Positions 48,100 to 60,440 of a DNA stretch of 64,000 nucleotides are shown one piece after another. Position numbers and translations under genes: made by a program. Numbering within the stretch: position 1 is the first letter of the stretch; the number at the start of each line of letters is the position of its first letter. The DNA comes from Welwitschia mirabilis (lineage: Eukaryota; Gnetophyta; Gnetopsida; Welwitschiales). Under the pieces are notes generated by a model. It worked only from the letters and a program-made list of their open reading frames with translations, did not search any database and was not told where the DNA came from. The DNA is taken from contig JBOZIK010000001.1 in NCBI GenBank assembly GCA_051453625.1, positions 219,523,358-219,587,357 of the forward strand, written 5' to 3'.

Positions 48100-48789
48100 G
48101 ATCATTCTTCTTTACCTTCTTATTCATGAATCTATTATTGTTATTCTAGTTCATATTCCTCTTCATCTTGTTTTTATAGCCTATTGTTAATATACTATAT
48201 AAGTACACGTATGTTACTCTTAGCCTTTAAACTATGTAATTTAAGTGGATTATAGAGGATATTATGGAACAAGGACCATAGAAAGGTCACTCCAAGTCAA
48301 GATTCCTGCATCTAGCTATTTTCTTCATTGATAATGAAGTTGAATTAAACCCTTATGTCAAAGTTTCTATCTTTTAAAAGAATGAAGTAAGAAGTCAATA
48401 AGCAAGAAATAGAGGTTAATTGTGAACTTTCCTATTGTAATAGCCAAAAAAAATAAAAGCATAGCTTACTAGTCTTATCAAAATTACCTTCTATTTTAAA
48501 CTATTTTATTACCACATTTATTCAACTATCAAAGGATTTAGAAATATTTTTTAATAATAGCTTCCTCCTATCTTTAGTAATGTCTAGTTAATAACTCTTT
48601 TGAAATTCAGAATAATGGAGGCTTAAAGGCGTCTCTTTTAAGTTCCGCTCCTCTTGCATTTTTGTAAATGATGTTGCTAATAGTGATGGTATTAACAAAT
48701 ATGGTAGTATTTCTAATGATGTTATATCTATCCTTTCACTTCCAGAAGATATTTTTAAGAGATATGGATCATTCCCTCTCAACATTAGG
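48100..48789 (+). pseudogene. Gene-like stretch, unknown protein
   Basis: The plus strand begins with a Ser-rich open stretch (MDHSSLPSYS, stop, then SSSYSSSSCF). Another frame has SKSRFLHLAIFFIDNEVELN, and the last block (48640-48789) is continuous: FVNDVANSDGINKYGSISND, VISILSLPEDIFKRYGSFPL. The opposite strand is also open at 48588-48785, so which strand is real is not certain. Residue composition is less biased than the surroundings. No family recognised. Confidence 0.3.
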
Positions 48790-51684
48790 TCATAGAAGTC
48801 TCATCCTTCTAACTAAAATTTATTAGACCTTTTTCCTTTTATTGTTTATTAGTACATTAGGATAAAATGGCTTAGTTTGTAGTTCCTTTTTCATATTTAT
48901 GGTAAAATTAATAGTGCATGATAAATGTATCTACAAGATGCTTTATACTTATGGATTTAAATATTTAGGTTGCATTATGGTTGCTATTACTATACCTAGC
49001 ATAGTGAGAGTTTGATGAAAGAAAGGGTGGAAGGAGGTAATTCCCTCTTATTTTACATCCTTAAACTTTAAAAATATCTTTAATTTACTTTGAATTTAAT
49101 AATCAAGTTAAGTATTCTTAATTTTAGAATTAATTATATAATTAACTTTATAGAGGAACCAACATTCAATGATTAGATTCAAAGTTTTTCTAAAATTTTA
49201 AAAGGAAGTTATATTAAAACTTAATTACTAGGTAAACTTATTATTTTTAAATAAGTAAAATTGAATTAAGATTGACTTGTAAGTGTTTTCTAAGGAGTTT
49301 CTATGTAGTAGTAATAGTCCTTTTAGTCATTATTCACTTAGAGAATTTGATGTTTTGTAAAACTTTTAGCTTTTTTGGTTTTTCCCCATTAATATCATGC
49401 TAAAGAGATTATGACAGATGATTACTACACTAATCTTTTTAATTTTTGAGAGGAATGTTATGTTTTAAAATATTTTGATCTAATAGTTTTAGTCATATCT
49501 AAGATATATTATTCCACATTTCCTCCAAAATTATCAAGCCCATTTTTAATTACTATTGACTATTTTAAATAAGCTAAGTCAAGGAATATTTCATTGCATA
49601 TGAACTTGCATACTAAGTTAGCTAACATGTAGTAATTTATATCTTTATTTTTGTCAATGCAAGTTTCCTAGCTAATTTTGACATAGCAATTTCTTTAAAG
49701 TTAATTAAATAAAGTCACTTTTGTAGTTTTCCTCTTTACTAAGTAGAATCTTTAATAATTTTATTAATATGTATACTGATATAAGGAAATGATTTACTAT
49801 GTAAATTTACATGCTAGAATCTTTAGTTATAAAAATAGTTCCAATTATTAAGAATTTATTCTATCCTATCTAAAGTTTTGTAATCATTTTGTTAATAAAA
49901 TACTCTTATATATTAGTAAAATGGTTATCTAGATTGAGGAAAATTTCAAAATAAGCAACTAAAAAGTGTCCTTTAAAGTAGTTCAAAATTTTAATATTCT
50001 TTTATTTTGTAACTAATAAAACATGTAAAAAAAATATCTTTTATTTATGCTAATTGGTATTTAGTTTAGAAAAGAAACAATATCTTTGATTTATTCCAAT
50101 TAATGGTTAGTCTAGATATGTTTTAAATGTTTTCCAACATAACTTTAGCCTCATTTAAAAAGGACACACTAGAATCTAGAAAAGTAAAGTATCATGTATG
50201 AATTAAAGGATACAAAAATCTATTGCTAATTCTATTGTTGTAAGTTTTTCACTAATATCAATTTGGCTAAGGAATTCATAATCAAGATAAAAAGGAGGGG
50301 AGAAATGGGACCACCTTCTTATAGGTCACATCCACTATAAAAATACCGATAATTCTCATCACTGATGTTAGAAGAGAAGTGTACATTAAAGATGATAAAA
50401 TATATAAACTTTAAAATAAGCATTGGAAAAGTACACTATTCTAGTAAAAAGCTTATAAGTACCATTGAATTGTATTAAGTACTCTTGCAATATGTCTAGC
50501 TTAAAAAAGACTATTATTTTTTTTGAATAAACATGTATAATTTAATTTAATAAAATGATATAATCATATATGAGTCTTTCTTTGATAAAGATCTATGAGG
50601 AAGGAAGAATAATATTAAGTAGAAGTTTCCTAATTATTCTTACAACACATCTAATATAGAGTTTATGGGTGAAGAAAATTACTCAATTTCTAAAATAAGA
50701 AGATCAGACTTTAAGTATTTGCAAAAATATTGGCTTACTTAACATAATAATTTAACTTAAGAAAAAGAAATACAACATAAGTAATTTACAATAAAGCATA
50801 AATAAATTTCCTAGGTTAAATTGCATACATAGTAGACGTATAAGAGTATCAAACTGATAGAAATCTTAGAATAGATCATTTCAAAAATATTGTACATTTC
50901 TTTATCAGCCTACCACTTTACATGATAAAGCAAATGTGTATAAGTGACATTTCTTAATTACAACACATGATGCATAAGAACCATCAGGTGCTACACATGT
51001 AAAAACTAAAATTTCATAAGGTTTAAATAGAGGAATGTAATGACTACGAAATAAATAATATTTTGTACACATTTACTATGAATTTAAAACCCATTTATAA
51101 CTCAAACAAATTATTAAAAGAGCACTTAAAACTATTTAAGTTATTCTTTATGCAAAAATGAATTTTCTAGAAAAGTTCACTACTTGAAATCATGTATAAT
51201 GCATGCATATTAATTATTCAAACATTTGATTCTATTTTATACTAATTGTACAATAGTTTTGAATTAAAACATAGTACTTTAAAAACATGATTCTTCAAAC
51301 TAACATAACAAATTTATTGTCTTTAATACTATTTTCATCAAATTTCAATACATTATATTTAAAGGATAAATCTTAATTAGGCATGAAACAAAATATAAAA
51401 GTGATGTAAAGTTTAAATTAGATTATGAATTAACAAGGAATTGATATTAACCAACATGTGGATGTTTATGCAATTAAAGTGTAAACTTAGTAAATTTTGT
51501 ATTATTTTAATCCAAAGAAAGAAAAGAAAGAGAAGAAAGAGAAATAAAATGAGGAGAATAAACTTATGCAAAATCTTAGAACCTTTTAAAACGCTTAAAA
51601 AAGTTAGAATATATCCTTAAACAAGTCTCTAAAGCTAAATATTTAGGATAAAGTAAAACCAATTGAAACCCATAAGAAATAGAA
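48790..51684. other. A+T-rich stretch without recognisable genes
   Basis: Nothing with coding similarity, repeat structure or LTR pairing was seen. Confidence 0.5.
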
Positions 51685-52963
51685 TGTTGCAAAGACAAAT
51701 TAACCTATTTGACACACATGTAGAGCACATTTTCAAGTCCTATTGATACGGTTTCTAGGAATTTATGAAAATTATGTAAACCTTTCATATAAGTTATGAA
51801 ATGTAACAATTTTTAACACAAGGACCTATTTTTACATGAAGATGGACCAAAGCACAATGATCAATATCAAGTTAAGTACGAAAAACTGGTCATTTACTAT
51901 ATCGTTGGGATGACTCATGCAAAATAACTATTGTCCCATAGGTCTTTAGGATTACTAATGCAAAATGGTATTCATCTTGTATGTTTTTGGAATAACCATT
52001 ATAATTGGACAAGACCTAATAGTCATCCCCTGTGTCATTAGGACAACACCTAAGATGATAGTTAGCATAGGTTTAATGGTCAACATGTATCAAGTGTTAG
52101 TTGGTGATTGAGTGGTCATCCACTATGTCATGGAGATGATATAAAGAATAGGATAGTTTGAAAAACTAATCTAATTATTATAAAAGAGTAGGCCCTAATT
52201 ACATCTTTTCATGTTACACCCCTTAACAACACTTATCCATCCATCCCAAACTATAAATAGATCCTTTTAGGCCCTATTCTAGATTATCTTTTATTATTCA
52301 AGTTCTTGTAATGATTAGAGATTGTTGGATGGAAGGAGATCCATCCTACGTATAAGAAAGACTACCTTGATATTAGGTAGTAAATATTCCATTGAGAAGT
52401 TATTCTTATAATTTGATGTACTTCTATTTCATGAATAAAGATATTACCCTTTATCATCCAAATTCTTATGATTATTGGAAATTATTGGAGATGTGGATAT
52501 CCATCCTACTTATGAGAATAACTACCTTGATGTTAGGTAGTGAATCTTCCATTGAAGAGTTATTTTTTGTAACTAGATGTACTTCAATTTTATTAATAAA
52601 AATATTAATTGAATTGAAACTTTTTTCAAATGCTTTATTATTTATTCCTTATAACTTATCTTAATTGCAATGAAATTTACAAAAATTTGTAATTGATATA
52701 GGCTATAAGGACTAACCTAAGTGATAATAAATTAGAAATTTGGTTAATTAATTACATTAGATTTTCATTATATTTTATTCCATTGCATTGCATTTTGTCT
52801 TCATTTTTGAATTTTTTAATTTCATTTCCTATAAAGAAAAATTTAAAAATATATTATTCTTCTCTTTCTAAAGTTAATTTCCCAAATTCTCTTTTAGAAG
52901 TATTGTCTAAGTGTATGATATTTGGGTTGATCCCATTGTGTATTATATGCAATTAGGTTATCA
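51685..52963 (+). mobile_element. 5' LTR of element D
   Basis: Starts TGTTGCAAAGACAAATTAACC and ends GGTTATCA. It aligns with 58985 onward: GAAATG, AGCACATTTTCAAGT, GGTTTCTAGGAATT, AAACCTTTCATA and the TTAATTAATTACATTAGATTT block. It contains two copies of a unit of about 160 bp (see repeat entry). Several GTCATTAGGACAAC/GTCATGGAGATGAT-type motifs recur at 51900-52140. Confidence 0.85.
52289..52600. repeat. Two-copy 160-bp tandem repeat in D 5' LTR
   Basis: Units are anchored by TTCTTGTAATGATTAGAG (52303) and TTCTTATGATTATTGG (52463). Each holds GGAGATCCATCCTAC or GGATATCCATCCTAC, TACCTTGATRTTAGGTAGT and TTCCATTGA. The 3' LTR has at least three copies. Confidence 0.85.
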
Positions 52964-52985
52964 AATTTTTAGGTGTTGCAAGTCA
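52964..52985 (+). other. Possible decayed primer-binding site of element D
   Basis: AATTTTTAGGTGTTGCAAGT follows the LTR. It keeps part of the TTTGGCGCCGTTGCCGGG order with two bases missing. This is a weak match, called mainly by position and family. Confidence 0.35.
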
Positions 52986-53715
52986 AATTTGATCTTTAGA
53001 ATAGTGGAATTAGAAGCACAAATATGCATTACAACATTGTCATGAAAGACTTCAAGAGGAAAGGAAGATTATTATTACGTAAGTAACTATCTTGAATTTA
53101 CTTCAAAATTATTGATTTGAGTAGCATTGTATTTTAACCTCTTGGATCTACCTATAATTGCTTGATTACTCTGGTCTACAAGTAATTGCTTAAGTATCCA
53201 TTTGGGCTATACTTTAATCTCTTTTCCTTGTGAAATGTAATTATTATTTCTGATTTCTTACATTTTTTCATCCTTTACCTTCAAGTGCAATCTTAATTTG
53301 AGGGATTTATATTTTGATTTAGTAAATTACATTTTTGAAGTCATTTTTTTAAAATTTATTTTCATCATTTTAGATTTTATAAAATTATTTTTTCTAGGCC
53401 TACTTCTTCTTTGAAGGATACTATCAACCCTTGTTAGGTCTACCCCTTGTACTTCATGTGATCTTAGGGATTACCACATTGATTATGGATTTTAATAAAC
53501 TTGACTACACTTTGTGCTTCATGTAATCTGAGTGATTGCCACATTCATTGGGTGTAATATATGCCTTACACCTTTGAGTGATCCTATAAATTGTTTCCAC
53601 TTGAATGTAAAGAAGTTTATATAACATAATTTGATCTTACAAGGTAAGTCTAAATAGCAATAAAGGCAAACATACTTATTAAAGATGCTTCCTTGAAGAA
53701 ATAATTAAAGAAGGT

Positions 53716-54790
53716 TTGATGGACTTTAAATCAATAACTTTAGGTGAGAAAGATATGTTTATTTCTTTAATTGAGAAAGATGATTATTCTGCATTTAATA
53801 TTTTTTATTTGCATACTCCTAAACCTCTAAAAATTTCTGAGAATAAACCAAGTTCTAATAAAAATTCCACCTTTTCTTCTTTACCTAATCATCCCAAGGC
53901 TTCTACCTCTATTACATTCAACAAATATTTACATAAAATATTAAAAACCTCTAGTTTGAAGATCACTCTAAAGGATATTTTGACTAACAAATCGAGGGAA
54001 CTTCAAAACCCATTTGTCCTATCCAACAAAGATGATGTAGAGTTAAATATCTTAAATGCCTATCGTACTTTTTCTATAGAATCTATTGAAGACCCATTCC
54101 AACACATAGTTAATATTGAACAACTAATCCTCATTCTAAGAAATGGGAAAAACACAATTTTTTGATATAACCTACATGTTCATCTTTCTTTTCACCCTGA
54201 GAGGAAAAGTAAAAAATTGGCTTAAAACCATCAAATGCAAAACCTTCAGAGTGGGAATCAAGTTTAAGAAGTCTTTATCAAATGACTCATGAATGAGATA
54301 TTCATGAGGCTAAGAAAAAAGGAGGTAATAAATTTCCAACAATTACCTCATGAAGATTACTCTCCAACATATGAAATATTTTTTATAGTCATTTCGTTCT
54401 ATCCAATAAATGAGTTTTCAAAAGTAGAACTTATTAATCACTTCTATAGTGGATTGAATTACCAAATCAAATCAATAGTAGATTTTTTTATGTAATGGAA
54501 ATTTACTAAATTTAACCTTAAATGATGCTTAAAACTTATTAAAAGAACTTGTAAAAATAAGTCAAAATTGCCTAAAACTACATGTAAAGACACTAGAATT
54601 ATAGATGAGATGCTTAGAGATTTGAAAAAAGTACAACATAAAGAAGAATAATTAAAGGTTAACACCATACTTAGTAATCTTATTAGTACTTTAGAGAGTT
54701 AAACAAAAGCATTAACTGATGAAAAATTATTAAATCAACTAAACTATTATGAAATATATGATGAAAACTCTCATCCTAGCAAAGAATGCC
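53716..54790 (+). pseudogene. Element D gag remnant
   Basis: A first open stretch (53716-54165) starts MMDFKSITLGEKDM and ends in the N-terminal capsid. A second (54289-54495) has NFQQLPHEDYSPTYEIFF, then NEFSKVELINHFYSGLNYQI, matching the Athila-type capsid block (FxQxxxESLxEAWERFK..LxxxFYxGL). Then, at 54748-54789, YEIYDENSHPSKEC matches the CxxCxxxxHxxxxC knuckle with both leading Cys changed to Tyr. Stops separate the parts. Gag forms the particle shell and binds RNA. Confidence 0.85.
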
Positions 54791-55636
54791 CAGCTTTACT
54801 GACTTGTAGAGAGGTCATGTTCAATGAAATTTATGCATTTAATTAGAGGCCAAATGAGTTTAGAGGTAACCAATAATATTCACCACAAAATATGGATCTT
54901 TAACATCTTTCAAACCCTCATTTGAAAACAATTTTAGAAGCCATAATTATCAATCCAATTTTTCCAACTATAACAAAAATAATTATTACAGAAAAATGTC
55001 TTTAAAACTCAAAAATACACATGATACCACTAATTAAATTCTAAATACCTAGAAAAAGAACTTAGAAAATTTTATTGACCTCCTTTAACAAAGCATGCTA
55101 GAGAATCAAATTCCTTAAGGATTACTTGTCACCCAAACTATTTCAAATCCAAATGATGTAAAAAAAAGATCAAAAAGTAATTACCAAAAGTGAACATGAT
55201 ACTAATCCTCATGAAGAACCCTTAACTTCTTTTCACAAAGACAAGGAAGTACCTTAAGAAGATGATGTTAAAATTCTTAATCAACCAAACCTTCCTCCTA
55301 CTTTCAACTGTAAATCCAACAACAACAACCAACATACAAATAACAAGACTACACCATAAATGGATAAATTGAATACCAATCCAACTTATGAAGAGTATTT
55401 AAAGGTAATTATGAATGATGTCACTATCAATATATTATTTTGGAAGATCCATCAAGAAAATTTCAAGTAAAACAAATTTGGAAGGACTTAGTAAGAAATA
55501 AATAGAAGAGGACAATCATAATTAAAGTGTTTATTACACCATTCCTTTCCAACTTAGTTTCTCAAAAATGTCTTGGGTTTAAAGATTAAAATGTAGTTAC
55601 TATTTATGTTATTTTGGAACAAAATAATAAAATTCA
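54791..55636 (+). pseudogene. Element D gag end to protease region, decayed
   Basis: Directly after the knuckle, PALLTCREVMFNEIYAF fits the Athila Gag end. Further on, KSEHDTNPHEEPLTSFHKDK and TYEEYLKVIMNDV are compatible with the acidic linker before protease, but no active site is visible. The region runs into the large gap. Confidence 0.5.
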
Positions 55637-56461
55637 NNNNNNNNNNNNNNNNNNNNNNNNNNNNNNNNNNNNNNNNNNNNNNNNNNNNNNNNNNNNNNNN
55701 NNNNNNNNNNNNNNNNNNNNNNNNNNNNNNNNNNNNNNNNNNNNNNNNNNNNNNNNNNNNNNNNNNNNNNNNNNNNNNNNNNNNNNNNNNNNNNNNNNNN
55801 NNNNNNNNNNNNNNNNNNNNNNNNNNNNNNNNNNNNNNNNNNNNNNNNNNNNNNNNNNNNNNNNNNNNNNNNNNNNNNNNNNNNNNNNNNNNNNNNNNNN
55901 NNNNNNNNNNNNNNNNNNNNNNNNNNNNNNNNNNNNNNNNNNNNNNNNNNNNNNNNNNNNNNNNNNNNNNNNNNNNNNNNNNNNNNNNNNNNNNNNNNNN
56001 NNNNNNNNNNNNNNNNNNNNNNNNNNNNNNNNNNNNNNNNNNNNNNNNNNNNNNNNNNNNNNNNNNNNNNNNNNNNNNNNNNNNNNNNNNNNNNNNNNNN
56101 NNNNNNNNNNNNNNNNNNNNNNNNNNNNNNNNNNNNNNNNNNNNNNNNNNNNNNNNNNNNNNNNNNNNNNNNNNNNNNNNNNNNNNNNNNNNNNNNNNNN
56201 NNNNNNNNNNNNNNNNNNNNNNNNNNNNNNNNNNNNNNNNNNNNNNNNNNNNNNNNNNNNNNNNNNNNNNNNNNNNNNNNNNNNNNNNNNNNNNNNNNNN
56301 NNNNNNNNNNNNNNNNNNNNNNNNNNNNNNNNNNNNNNNNNNNNNNNNNNNNNNNNNNNNNNNNNNNNNNNNNNNNNNNNNNNNNNNNNNNNNNNNNNNN
56401 NNNNNNNNNNNNNNNNNNNNNNNNNNNNNNNNNNNNNNNNNNNNNNNNNNNNNNNNNNNNN
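55637..56461. other. Assembly gap (825 N)
   Basis: The largest gap in the window, inside element D where protease should lie. Flanks are not duplicated, so sequence is probably missing here. Confidence 0.9.
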
Positions 56462-56479
56462 GATACTCATACAAGGAGG

Positions 56480-56716
56480 ATGGATTGTTATATAGGTAAC
56501 AAAAATTTTAGTATTAGAGTATATAACACTGTTGAGAAAGACATGGAAGATGAATTAAACATGGAAGAAAAAGTTATGTCCTCTATGTTAGTTCAACATC
56601 ACCCTTTAGAAGAAAGGATTCTTTCATTACATGACTCTAACTTATTTGATGATGAAGAGGAATCATCTATTATTCTTAATTCTTTAAACTTCTCTGATCA
56701 TTGCAATCTTAATTAA
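56480..56716 (+). pseudogene. Element D pol linker remnant
   Basis: A 78-codon open stretch rich in acidic residues (DMEDELNMEEKVMSSMLVQH, LFDDEEESSIILNSL). It lies between the gap and the pre-reverse-transcriptase block, so it is probably the linker that follows protease in Athila/Tat-type pol. No catalytic motif. Confidence 0.5.
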
Positions 56717-56779
56717 AATCTCTTAACTTACTCTTCCAATGATGATTCTCATAAGAACTTTAAAACCATACTTGACCAT

Positions 56780-56785
56780 NNNNNN
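56780..56785. other. Assembly gap (6 N)
   Basis: Six undetermined bases within the pol linker of element D. Confidence 0.9.
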
Positions 56786-56869
56786 CAACATGTAAGATCT
56801 AGTGAAAATTTATTACATTAAGATGGGTGTTCTACAACTATAAAGAATGAAAATTGTCTTTGACTTAAA

Positions 56870-57153
56870 GACTTACCTAATGATTTAAAACACATTTTCT
56901 TAAATCACTATCCTAATAATACATTAATTGTTAGTTTTCAAGTTCATCCTTCCCAAGAAAAAGCCTTAATTCAACTTCTTACTTCAAAAATAAAAGCTTT
57001 TGCTTAGACTCATAAGGATCTTAGTGTTATATTGTTCAATATAAAATTTATGTAAAGGATAATGCTAAACTCATTCTACAATCTTAAAGAAGACTTAATC
57101 TTATCATTAAGCAAGTCATCAATGATGAAATCATTAAACTTATGAACATAAGT
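56870..57153 (+). pseudogene. Element D pol start and reverse transcriptase N-terminus
   Basis: DLPNDLKHIFLNHYPNNTLI and QEKALIQLLTSKIKAFA match the LPxHLKYAFLGxxxTLPVI and EEKLIRVLREHKKAIGW blocks. After a frame change, VQYKIYVKDNAKLILQS and RRLNLIIKQVINDEIIKLMN match CMHRIxLEDDAKPVRQxQRRLNPxMKEVVxxEVxKLLD. It stops at the point where the family continues AGIIYPIS; the next residues belong to the end of integrase. Confidence 0.85.
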
Positions 57154-57156
57154 CAA

Positions 57157-57345
57157 TTTATGCTTTTGTATAATACTTAAGTACGTCTTTTACATAACAA
57201 GTTAATCTCTAAATGGTTTGGTCCTTATCATGTGAAAAGGATACATTCCAATGATCTATTGAGATCTCTAACCTTAAAACTCAAGAAATACAAAAGGTAA
57301 ATGAACTAAGGTTAAAACTTTATACATTTCTAGGCATTGTTCTTA
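57157..57345 (+). pseudogene. Element D integrase C-terminal tail
   Basis: MLLYNT, then RLLHNKLISKWFGPYHVKRI matches [28 protein letters not shown], the tail of Athila/Tat integrase. It continues in the same reading frame as the reverse transcriptase start before it, with only a stop in place of an Arg or similar codon. The 700-900 residues that should separate them are absent. Confidence 0.85.
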
Positions 57346-58984
57346 CACCTTGAACATGATAAAAGCAATAAATTTGAAAGATCCTCTTTATAAAAAGGAG
57401 AAGCTTCCCTTGATCATCTACTAAATTCTTTCTTAGCTTTATTCCTTGATTTAAGTTATGATACCACTTAATCATCTTTAACTTGATTTGTGTTGGTCTT
57501 TCAAAGGTGTTATCATGATTAAATAATTTTTTACTTTGTACATTTATGTGGTAAAAGTTGGATTCAATCAATCTTAAGATATTCCATTATCTATAATTAA
57601 TATCCTTATTTATTTTATTGAAAAGTATGAATTATGTTAATCTGATGCTTATTTTCAACCATATACTTTATTATTTCATCATTTCAGTGATTAATCAATG
57701 CTTTTAAAAATGGAAGTCTAAGTCAATAAAAAAGAATCAGAAAAATAAAAAGAAAAATATGGGGAGAAAAAACCACCCTATTGTAATTATGTCATGATAT
57801 ACTATCGCAAGCATATTGAGGAAAATTTTCATAAGATGAGCCTTTCTTAGTATGGTATGGTAGCTATAGAAACTCCACCAAAGGATTAGTTAAACATGAT
57901 CTAGCTTTGGCTTATAGGTCCTTATTATCTTAGCAATGGTTGAACTCCCCTAATCATAATTAATGGTATTATTTAATACCCCATTAACTTAAAAACTCCA
58001 ATCACTTCAAGGCATAGACTTCATGATTATATGAGTATATTAATCATTAGATGATATCTTATCAAAGTACTATAGTTGTCATACCTGAAGAGGGATTTAA
58101 TTATAGTTCAAACATAACTTGATACTTTAACTAAAAAAATCATTATATATTATCATCATCATTTCCCTTTCAAATAGAACTTTATAATTTTTACATTGAA
58201 TCATGCATTTCTATATTAATAGGTTTATAACCTTTACCAATAAATTTTGCTAGGTTGGAATTTAGGGAAAATAGTTAATCTTCTTATCTCATCTTAGTTT
58301 ATTAATTTGTCTTCTTAAAGTCATTTTTCTCACTTTTTTCAAAATAATTCTTAGGACTTTATCATTTTCTAGTCTTCTTATTACATTTGTCATCACTTAA
58401 CTATTATGCATAAAATGAAATTGACCTTAACCTTAATCATCCTTTAGCATCATAGCATTTATGCTCTTCTTTCCTTAATAATCTATCTCTTTTATGACCG
58501 ATTTTGTTACTTAATCTCATAAGCATGAGCTATGACTCTAGTTTACTATCTTTTTTATGCTTCAAAAACATGCTTTTATAGGATCTAGTCCATTGCTGCA
58601 TTGAATTTTCATATAAGTTGATTTTTCATATCTATATCAATTTCTTTTTCTTCTATTCATGGTTTACATAGCTTGAGATGACTTGCATTTAGTGGGAGGG
58701 GTATACACATATATTACATGATTTATGGGCCATGATTTTTCATCTACCTTTACTTGACATAAATATATGCAATAATGTTAAACTAATCCTTGATTATATA
58801 CATGTACTTCACTTATTATTTTTAATATATTTAATGTATTTTACATGTTGTACTCAAAACTTACTTTTTATGCTATATACATGTTTTGAGTTCCTTTTTC
58901 TTTTCTTGCTCATTTTGTTAGTGAACTAATGACTTGTTATTTGCCTACTTTATTAGGGAATAATGAAAGCTAGGTTAGGGGATA
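57346..58984. other. 3' non-coding part of element D
   Basis: No domain assigned. A hydrophobic plus-strand open stretch at 58732-58929 (FLFLFLLILLVN end) lies where some Athila elements carry an env-like ORF, but low-complexity sequence makes it unconvincing. GGTTAGGGGATA before 58985 may be the polypurine tract. Confidence 0.45.
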
Positions 58985-59584
58985 TGTTGTAAAACCAAAT
59001 TAATCTATTTGACATACTTGTGAAGCACATTTTCAAGTTATATTGATATGGTTTCTAGGAATTCATGCAAATTATGCAAACCTTTCATACAAGTTATGAA
59101 ATGCAATAATTTCCATTTTTACATGAAAATGGACTAAAGTATAATGATTAAGATGAAGTTAAATAAGAAAAACTCATCATTTGCTATGTCATTGAGATAA
59201 TACATGCAAAATAACTATCATTCCTCTAGTCATTTGGATGATTGATGCAAAACAACAGTCATTTCATATGTCACTGGGATGATTGTTGTAATTGGACAAG
59301 ATTTAATAGTTATCCCCTATGTTGTTAGGATAATACCTAGGATGACAGTTAGCACATGTTCAATGGTAAACACAATACAAGCGTTAATTGATAGTTAACA
59401 TGATCATCCACTATGTCATGGGGACAACACAAAATACGACAACTAGAATAGTTTGAAAAACTAATTTAGTTATTATGAAAGAATAGATTCTAATTATGCA
59501 TTTTCATGTCAAAACCCTTAGAAGCACTTAACCATTCATTCTAAACTATAAACAAACCATTTTGATCCTCATTATAAATCATCT

Positions 59585-60440
59585 TTTTTCATCTGAAGTC
59601 TTGTGATAATTGGATATTATTAAAGGCAAGGAGATCCATCCTACTTGAAAGAAGAACTATCTTGATGTTTGGTAATGAATCTTCCATTGAGGAGTTGTTA
59701 TTGTAAGTGGATGCTCTTCAATTTATGAATAAAGATATCATCTTTATCATTTAAATTCTTGTGATAATTGAAGNNNNNNNNNNNNNNNNNNNNNNNNNNN
59801 NNNNNNNNNNNNNNNNNNNNNNNNNNNNNNNNNNNNNNNNNNNNNNNNNNNNNNNNNNNNNNNNNNNNNNNNNNNNNNNNNNNNNNNNNNNNNNNNNNNN
59901 NNNNNNNNNNNNNNNNNNNNNNNNNNNNNNNNNNNNNNNNNNNNNNNNNNNNNNNNNNNNNNNNNNNNNNNNNNNNNNNNNNNNNNNNNNNNNNNNNNNN
60001 NNNNNNNNNNNNNNNNNNNNNNNNNNNNNNNNNNNNNNNNNNNNNNNNNNNNNNNNNNNNNNNNNNNNNNNNNNNNNNNNNNNNNNNNNNNNNNNNNNNN
60101 NNNNNNNNNNNNNNNNNNNNNNNNNNNNNNNNNNNNNNNNNNNNNNNNNNNNNNNNNNNNNNNNNNNNNNNNNNNNNNNNNNNNNNNNNNNNNNNNNNNN
60201 NNNNNNNNNNNNNNNNNNNNNNNNNNNNNNNNNNNNNNNNNNNNNNNNNNNNCTTCAATTTATGAATAAAGATATCATTCTTTATCATTTAAATTCTTGT
60301 GATAATTGGAGATTATTAGAGGTAAAATGATCCATCCTACTTATGAGAAGAATTACATTAATGTTAGGCATGAATCTTCCATTGAGAAGTTATTGCTGTA
60401 AGTGGATGTATTTCAATTTTATTAATAAAAATATTCATTG
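59585..60440. repeat. Tandem 157-bp units in D 3' LTR, partly in gap
   Basis: One unit starts TCTTGTGATAATTGG at 59599, the next at 59756 just before the gap, and a further one after the gap. All carry GATCCATCCTACTT and TTCCATTGAG. The gap edges (ATGAATAAAGATATCAT on both sides) show it lies inside the array. Confidence 0.85.
59774..60252. other. Assembly gap (479 N) in tandem LTR repeat
   Basis: The sequence preceding the gap (from CTTCAATTTATGAATAAAG near 59717) repeats after it from 60253. Size is compatible with about three 157-bp units, if the N count is a real estimate. Confidence 0.85.

Noticed and set aside
54459-54668. Minus-strand open frame
   Set aside because: Antisense shadow of element D gag.
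57320-57571. 83-codon minus-strand open frame
   Set aside because: Begins opposite the integrase tail of D; no recognisable domain.
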